From contig JAGVHP010000038.1 of the NCBI GenBank assembly GCA_020056515.1, positions 1 to 15,030 on the forward strand: a DNA stretch of 15,030 nt, written 5' to 3'. Under the pieces are notes generated by a model, which saw only the letters and a program-made list of their open reading frames with translations, did not search any database and was not told where the DNA came from. Shown here one piece after another: positions 12,730 through 15,030 of this stretch (within the stretch, counting starts at the first letter, position 1; the number at the start of each line of letters is the position of its first letter). Position numbers and translations under genes: made by a program. This stretch comes from Candidatus Shapirobacteria bacterium. GTDB taxonomy: Bacteria > Patescibacteriota > Microgenomatia > UBA12405.

Positions 12730-14072
12730 TTATGTTTTCCCTTTTCTATAAAGACTCAAGTGGTAATTATGGTATTCTGTTGAATCTTCCTCAGAATCTA
12801 ACTGCCCCACTTCAAATGACAGGCCTCTGCGCTTCGGACCATACAAATGGGCAAACTCCCCCTTGAATTTATAAAGTGCATTGAATTCCTTTTTCCCCTC
12901 ACTTTCTTTACCAAACTCTGGGTCTCCCGGTAGACGACCATAAGCATCTATCGCTCCCACTGGACCGTTATCATTACCCCAATATATTTCACCACCCGCG
13001 CTTATGGCTCGTGGATCTGGCATGAATAGATAACCATTCCCAAAAGTACTCCAATCCGACATGGAAACGTAATTCTCCGGATAAAGCCATTCTTCCCTCG
13101 CCGCACCTATATAGGAAAACGCCCGGCTTTTAATAATTAAGTTTATTTCCCTGACCTCTTTTTCGCATAAAAAACGAAGTGTCTGAATATCTGTAAATTT
13201 AAACATGGCGGGGCGGATAAGTGTCGGATTAGGTCTGATACCTAGTTCAGATTGATAGGGATTTCTAGCCCATGAGAGATTTGTAAGAATAAGAATTTTT
13301 TCCTGCGTTAGTGGAAAAAAATAGTATGAGTGCCATGAAACCTTATATCCGGATCCCCCGCACCATCACACCATTCAGAACCTGGTTTACACGCACGGTT
13401 ATACACTGATACCGGATGATCGGAAATAATAAATTTAGTACTTGATTTTGAACAATCCGCAATCAACCAAACACACTCTGTCCAAATCGCGCAAAATAGC
13501 TGCCTAAACTCTAACATAATACGTAATAGTCCATGTTTATCTTTGATCTTTGCTGTGTTTGATAACCAGGCTAACCCCTTGGGGGTTCGCAGCTTTTGGG
13601 TGCTCATATATATCATCAGATTATTAAAGGCGTCACCGTTGATAGACGGATGTTTGAAGGAAGTGAAATACTCTACGGCCTCTCTCCCCCTTTTATCTAT
13701 CTCTCCAAAAAATAGTTGCTCTATTTTTGTTGATATTTCATCTCCGAACATTGTGGTGTATAAATCCTTTTCGGCAAAACAGTGAGTAAAACCAAGTCTC
13801 CGTACTGCTTTTGCAGTGTGCGAGACTCCTCGGGGATCAACAAATACCGATGGGGTTAATGTTAAACAATATAGTTCTCGGTCTATCTGGTTTTTGGGGA
13901 TGAAGCGTTTCTTATACCATTCTGGAACGTAGTGATTATTTCTATATCCATTTGACATATTAAAATTGCTCCTAGTAGGGTTAAGTGGAATAACTTTCAA
14001 GAGGTGACATTTTTTATACTTCTTACCGCTTCCACATGGGCATGGATCATTTCTGCCGGGTTTCATATTCAT
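12730..14072 (-). pseudogene. SEC-C motif / DUF4238 protein, frameshifted
   Basis: The gene is split by one shift but clearly one ~446-residue protein. The N-terminus (ATG at 14072, five bases after the upstream stop) has the SEC-C zinc motif GRNDPCPCGSGKKYKKCH. DUF4238 starts at NNHYVPEWYKKRF. The first frame stops at 13308 just after HGTHTIFFH. In the A7 run at 13315-13321 a one-base change restores FFPLTQEKILILTNLSWARNP, continuing RPNPTLIRPAMFKFTDIQTL into the frame that would otherwise look like a separate 158-residue gene starting at 13206. The function of DUF4238 is unknown; a SEC-C head is common in accessory and mobile-region proteins. The cause is probably a homopolymer error or a recent mutation. 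Confidence 0.85.
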
Positions 14073-14076
14073 CTTC

Positions 14077-14253
14077 TTATATTTTATCATCCATAGTTTT
14101 CATTTCTTTCGGTGTCATCAACCAAATCCTATCTGCAACAATCTTCGCAAACCGACGTACTAAGGATTCCGTTTTCAATACCTCATCATCAGACATTGTT
14201 TCTGCAGTTTTTCCTAGTAATTCCCTTAGTTCCAGTATACCGAGACTACCTAT
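14077..14253 (-). CDS. Small 58-residue protein, possible ATA start
   Basis: I do not recognise this protein. The product is helical and charged: LGILELRELLGKTAETMSD, then DDEVLKTESLVRRFAKIVADRIW and a Lys-rich end. A strong Shine-Dalgarno GGAGG (14265-14261) is followed after seven bases by ATA at 14253, which overlaps the GNAT stop (ATAG), the place where an ATGA overlap is usual. Other starts: the first in-frame ATG after this is 18 codons later (within TAETM), and ATGs far upstream lie inside the GNAT gene. ATA may be a rare start or one wrong base. The stop is five bases before the DUF4238 ATG, so all three genes form one tight operon. Confidence 0.5.
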   Translation of the reverse strand: MGSLGILELRELLGKTAETMSDDEVLKTESLVRRFAKIVADRIWLMTPKEMKTMDDKI

Positions 14254-14804
14254 TTTGATTCCTCCATTAGGAGTGAATAGGAATAGATGTGGCAAGGAAC
14301 CATTATGCCGGGGTAGATTTCCCATTGAAATTCTTCCACTGACCTTTCGTAGTCATTCCCGATCAATATTTTTTCTTCTAAGGGTGAATTGTTAATGACA
14401 ACGGCAATTTTTTTACAACTAATTGATAACAGTGCAACATCTTGGGCTTTGTCATAAAGTTCTTGAGCAATCTCTTCATCCCCGTCTCCCTTCTTAATAA
14501 CAAAAAAGGAGACATAAGCAATATCCCCTGTTTCACTAAAATGGTCCGCAACCTTGTTGACATATGGGATCGGTTTTAACTCCGATACTTTGAGTAGAAA
14601 GATTGCTCCGATTAACTCACCTTTCTCAACTAAACCGAAACACCCTTGGGGAAAGTTGGTTAAATAATCAGTGATTAAATCATCAAATTTTTGCCTAGCT
14701 CCATTTTCCCATTTCTTCTTCCATTCGCCTTCGGTCCAATACATATCTTTCTCAAGTATTAGCAGTTGATCGTGGTGTCTTTGGTCTAATTGGACAAAAT
14801 CCAT
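14250..14804 (-). CDS. GNAT-like N-acetyltransferase
   Basis: The 184-residue protein has the GNAT layout: a helical start, a strand with CFGLVEKGELIGAIFLL (motif C/D region), AYVSFFVIKKGDGDEEIAQELYDKA (motif A strand, acetyl-CoA loop and helix), and KKIAVVINNSPLEEKILIGNDYE (motif B). The pyrophosphate loop is degenerate (KKGDGDE in place of Q/R-x-x-G-x-G/A), so acetyl-CoA binding is likely but not certain. The target is unknown. It is the first gene of an operon with the 58-residue protein and the SEC-C/DUF4238 protein. A TGATAAAAT promoter lies eight bases before its ATG and there is no Shine-Dalgarno. Confidence 0.7.
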   Translation of the reverse strand: MDFVQLDQRHHDQLLILEKDMYWTEGEWKKKWENGARQKFDDLITDYLTNFPQGCFGLVEKGELIGAIFLLKVSELKPIPYVNKVADHFSETGDIAYVSFFVIKKGDGDEEIAQELYDKAQDVALLSISCKKIAVVINNSPLEEKILIGNDYERSVEEFQWEIYPGIMVPCHIYSYSLLMEESK

Positions 14805-14812
14805 TCTAGATT

Positions 14813-14821
14813 ATTTTATCA
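14813..14821 (-). promoter_or_regulatory. Extended -10 promoter of the GNAT operon
   Basis: The minus strand reads TGATAAAAT, with eight bases (AATCTAGA) to the ATG at 14804. The -35 is not convincing. Confidence 0.5.
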
Positions 14822-14838
14822 AAGGTCCAAACATAACT

Positions 14839-14870
14839 GCCTTGGAAGAAATTGGAAACGCGGTGTGTGG
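14839..14870 (+). repeat. Imperfect 32-bp direct repeat, copy 2
   Basis: It has the same GCCTTGGA start and GCGGTGTGTGG end as copy 1 at 12593, with 5 of the 13 central bases matching. It is followed directly by GTTATA. It lies just upstream of the GNAT operon promoter, so the two copies enclose that operon. Confidence 0.45.
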
Positions 14871-14906
14871 GTTATAAATTCCTTGTTTGGATGCGATAAT
14901 AAAGTA

Positions 14907-14990
14907 ATGAAAAGGCTCGGCTTACTATTACTTGTGATTTTAGCAATCGGTGACCGGTACCCCTTAAACTGGAGTAATTATTCTATTTGA
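14907..14990 (+). CDS. Possible 27-residue membrane peptide
   Basis: ATG at 14907 opens a frame of 27 residues to TGA at 14990: Met-Lys-Arg, a hydrophobic core (LGLLLLVILAI), and a polar, aromatic end (GDRYPLNWSNYSI). This is the shape of a one-helix membrane peptide or the remains of a signal peptide. GATAAT lies six bases before the ATG, the layout seen for several genes here. No Shine-Dalgarno and no clear -35 are seen. The next gene starts 25 bases after its stop. Confidence 0.3.
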   Translation: MKRLGLLLLVILAIGDRYPLNWSNYSI

Positions 14991-15014
14991 ATTATTCTTT
15001 TTTAGGAGGCAACC

Positions 15015-15030
15015 ATGTCAACAATTAATA
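15015..15030 (+). CDS. Start of a plus-strand gene cut by the window end
   Basis: A perfect AGGAGG (15004-15009) is followed by five bases and ATG, then codons for Met-Ser-Thr-Ile-Asn. The strong ribosome site suggests a well-expressed gene with a leadered mRNA. Nothing can be said about function from five codons. Confidence 0.75.

Noticed and set aside
12730..13206. A separate 158-residue gene
   Set aside because: Its protein is the direct continuation of the DUF4238 gene after a one-base shift at 13315-13321, and the frame stays open upstream of its first Met.
14860..14895. tRNA-like T-arm look of the GGTTATAAATTCC segment
   Set aside because: The invariant TTC of the T loop is missing and no acceptor or anticodon stem can be folded around it.
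1..15030. CRISPR array, insertion sequence or prophage
   Set aside because: No regularly spaced repeats, transposase, integrase or phage structural protein is visible on either strand.

Overview
The window looks like a compact bacterial genome of the Candidate Phyla Radiation (Patescibacteria), possibly Microgenomates. This is inferred from gene content and compactness, not from a marker tree. Supporting signs are an AT-rich sequence, very short intergenic gaps, a 152-residue EF-Ts, a one-PDZ RseP, an RRM protein, and a chromosome mixing core translation genes with glycan genes and small orphans. TGA acts as a normal stop, for example in the GTGA overlap near 5445, so the code is not the recoded SR1/Gracilibacteria one.

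Layout. (1) 1-901, plus strand: the 3' part of a clan-A glycoside hydrolase (GH39-like), followed by three tandem hairpins (910-973) that separate it from the convergent rseP. (2) 993-8442, minus strand: a long co-directional run queA, rpsB, tsf, GT2 glycosyltransferase, GT-C membrane glycosyltransferase, SPASM-type radical SAM protein, 82-residue orphan, frr, rseP. The usual rpsB-tsf-pyrH-frr block is split by a glycan/radical SAM module, and pyrH is absent. (3) 8485-9153, plus strand: an RRM RNA-binding protein with a strong terminator, then a 63-residue XRE regulator behind two tandem palindromic operators. (4) 9185-12531, minus strand: a membrane-anchored orphan, a frameshifted cupin, a stand-alone ATP-cone protein, a frameshifted ArsM-like methyltransferase, and an AAA/DUF4143 ATPase behind its own palindromic operator. 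(5) 12577-14870: a minus-strand group (GNAT acetyltransferase, 58-residue protein, frameshifted SEC-C/DUF4238 protein) lying between two imperfect 32-bp direct repeats. (6) The window ends with a possible 27-residue membrane peptide and the first codons of a new plus-strand gene with a perfect Shine-Dalgarno.

Two themes cut across the genes. First, many separately transcribed genes have a -10 hexamer (often TGATAnAAT) only 6-8 bases before the start codon and no proper Shine-Dalgarno. This predicts leaderless mRNAs for frr, the 82-residue orphan, queA, the membrane orphan, the cupin, arsM, the AAA ATPase and the GNAT. rpsB, the ATP-cone gene and the last gene instead have leaders with Shine-Dalgarno sites. 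Second, three accessory genes between 9.8 and 14.1 kb each carry one single-base frameshift, while the core genes are intact. This means either decay of accessory cargo or indel errors.

No CRISPR array, transposase, tRNA or rRNA was found. I see no clearly new multi-gene system. The best leads are the glycan/radical SAM insertion in the translation operon, the two self-contained regulator-operator units, the in-frame palindrome inside rseP, and the leaderless promoter pattern.
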